From NCBI GenBank assembly GCA_945788325.1, contig CALZLL010000039.1:1-6118 (forward strand): a stretch of DNA of 6,118 nucleotides, in the 5' to 3' direction. Below the pieces are notes generated by a model. It saw only the letters and a program-made list of their open reading frames with translations, had not been told where the DNA came from and searched no databases. Below, in pieces: positions 5,414-6,118 of this stretch; position 1 is the first letter of the stretch, and each line of letters starts with the position of its first letter. Origin of the DNA: an uncultured Clostridium sp. Its GTDB lineage: Bacteria; Bacillota_I; Bacilli_A; RF39; UBA660. A program made the translations under genes and the position numbers.

Positions 5414-5457
5414 TTTTAATTGTTAGACATAATTTTTAAAATCCCCCTAAAAAATAA
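5414..5457 (-). promoter_or_regulatory. Presumed promoter region of the peptide mRNA, boxes unclear
   Basis: The gltX terminator insulates this stretch on the upstream side, and the structured leader begins at 5413, so the mRNA promoter should lie here. By alignment with the small RNA promoter the -10 would be TCTAAC, with a poor -35 (TTAGGG) 17 bp upstream. TAAAAT (5418-5413) is a better -10 by sequence but would start transcription inside the leader repeat. I cannot choose between them. Confidence 0.35.
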
Positions 5458-5485
5458 AAAAATTAGAGATTTTTCTCTAATTTTT
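5458..5485 (-). terminator. Intrinsic terminator of gltX
   Basis: A perfect 12-bp inverted repeat pairs 5458-5469 with 5474-5485 around a 4-nt loop (AAAAATTAGAGA and TCTCTAATTTTT in the leftward transcript). It is followed by further T-rich sequence down to about 5450. The gltX stop codon (5465-5463) lies inside the descending arm, so the hairpin overlaps the last codons. It should stop gltX transcription before the peptide gene. Confidence 0.75.
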
Positions 5486-6118
5486 CTATTCTTTTAATAA
5501 TTCTTTCTTTACCAAATAACTTCATAATATCATAAAGGTTAGGAGTCATCGATTTAGTAGTAAGAGCTACTCTAATTACCATTGAAACATCACCAACATG
5601 TCCTTTATAACTATCTGGATTTTCTTTATATTCTTTTACTTCTCTTGCGTATCCAAATTCTTCTGATAAATCCTTTATTTTCTCAAACCACGTAGATTGA
5701 TCATCGTTTTCATCATAATACTTTTCTACATACGTTTTCATTATGTTAATTATTTCTTCTTTATCAGTTATGTTAGTAAACTCATAATTTATATCATGTT
5801 TATCAAATAATTCATCATACATGTACCATACTAAATCTTTAACAGAAGAAAATGATTCATAATCTTTTCTAGGTTTCTTTTGTTCTCTTTCTATGTTTAA
5901 AAGTCCTATAGTAAAGTCTTTATATTTAGTAATTAATTCATAAAATTCATTATCATATTCTTTAGCATATTTAACTAACATATCATAAAATTCACTAGCT
6001 TTAATTCTTGATAAATAATTTCTAGAAATATTCATTAATTTTTCTACATCAAATAATCCACCAGATTTACTTATTTTATTAAAACTAAACTCAAAATCAT
6101 CAATGGTTTTATCTTTAT
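5463..6118 (-). CDS. gltX: Glutamyl-tRNA synthetase, C-terminal 217 codons (5' end off window)
   Basis: GluRS charges tRNA-Glu (and, in many Bacillota, also tRNA-Gln for later amidation) in the cytosol. The visible part enters at the right edge without a start codon, within a DFEFSFNKISKSGGLFDVEKL segment that matches the region linking the catalytic core to the helical anticodon-binding domain. It continues through the helical domain and ends with the family's C-terminal signature: a Gly-Asp pair, then IRVALTTKSMTPNLYDIMKLFGKERIIKRI, comparable to the usual RVALTG-SP-LY-I-LG-ER pattern. The Met at 6035 is internal, because the reading frame and the homologous sequence continue upstream of it. 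The catalytic HIGH and KMSKS motifs are outside the window. The stop codon is embedded in the terminator hairpin. Only the discrimination between tRNA-Glu and tRNA-Gln is undetermined. Confidence 0.9.
   Translation of the reverse strand, partial: KDKTIDDFEFSFNKISKSGGLFDVEKLMNISRNYLSRIKASEFYDMLVKYAKEYDNEFYELITKYKDFTIGLLNIEREQKKPRKDYESFSSVKDLVWYMYDELFDKHDINYEFTNITDKEEIINIMKTYVEKYYDENDDQSTWFEKIKDLSEEFGYAREVKEYKENPDSYKGHVGDVSMVIRVALTTKSMTPNLYDIMKLFGKERIIKRIEKLEKNL

Noticed and set aside
1..6118. Recurrent ACGT tetranucleotides, often from AAC or TAC codons before Val codons
   Set aside because: I counted about 20, which is not clearly more than the base composition predicts; AAT-GTN and TAT-GTN pairs also occur, so no firm codon-pair bias can be claimed from one window.

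Overview
The window is very AT-rich. It has full-strength Shine-Dalgarno sites, short intergenic gaps and AT-rich hairpin terminators, and Trp is encoded by TGG in every gene I read. Together with a SpoIID-type cell-wall protein and a PMCA-like calcium pump, this suggests a low-GC Bacillota (Firmicutes), possibly an uncultured gut or host-associated lineage. I cannot name the genus. No phage, IS, CRISPR, tRNA or rRNA signal is visible.

Layout, left to right. (1) The first 529 codons of a P-type cation ATPase, closest in motifs to PMCA/P2-type calcium pumps, run leftward from 1588 and off the window. (2) A 123-bp divergent intergenic region carries two identical 11-bp direct repeats and a good rightward sigma-A-type promoter. 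(3) A rightward gene (1712-2422) encodes a small cytosolic HExxH protein of unknown function. (4) It ends at an AT-rich bidirectional terminator facing the leftward SpoIID-domain gene. (5) That gene follows a compact UvrD/Rep-like SF1 helicase gene with a gap of only a few bases, so the two form a likely operon. (6) The 360 bp between the helicase and gltX hold a tiny two-RNA locus. (7) The C-terminal 217 codons of glutamyl-tRNA synthetase (gltX) end in their own terminator.

The most interesting element is the two-RNA locus at about 5141-5440. A leftward RNA encodes a 26-residue hydrophobic peptide too short for normal gene callers. A rightward non-coding RNA of about 88 nt has an excellent promoter. 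The two converge on one perfect bidirectional terminator and overlap only there. The peptide's ribosome binding site can be sealed by an upstream hairpin. This is the architecture of Fst/par-type type I toxin-antitoxin loci. Unusually, both RNAs begin with nearly the same structured leader of about 35 nt, arranged as inverted copies. The two leaders are therefore the same sequence rather than complementary strands, which differs from the direct-repeat arrangement described for the pAD1 par locus.

The helicase, SpoIID protein, calcium pump and HExxH protein show no obvious shared pathway. The clear functional links are the helicase-SpoIID operon, the divergent control region between the ATPase and the HExxH gene, and the paired RNAs of the putative toxin-antitoxin locus.
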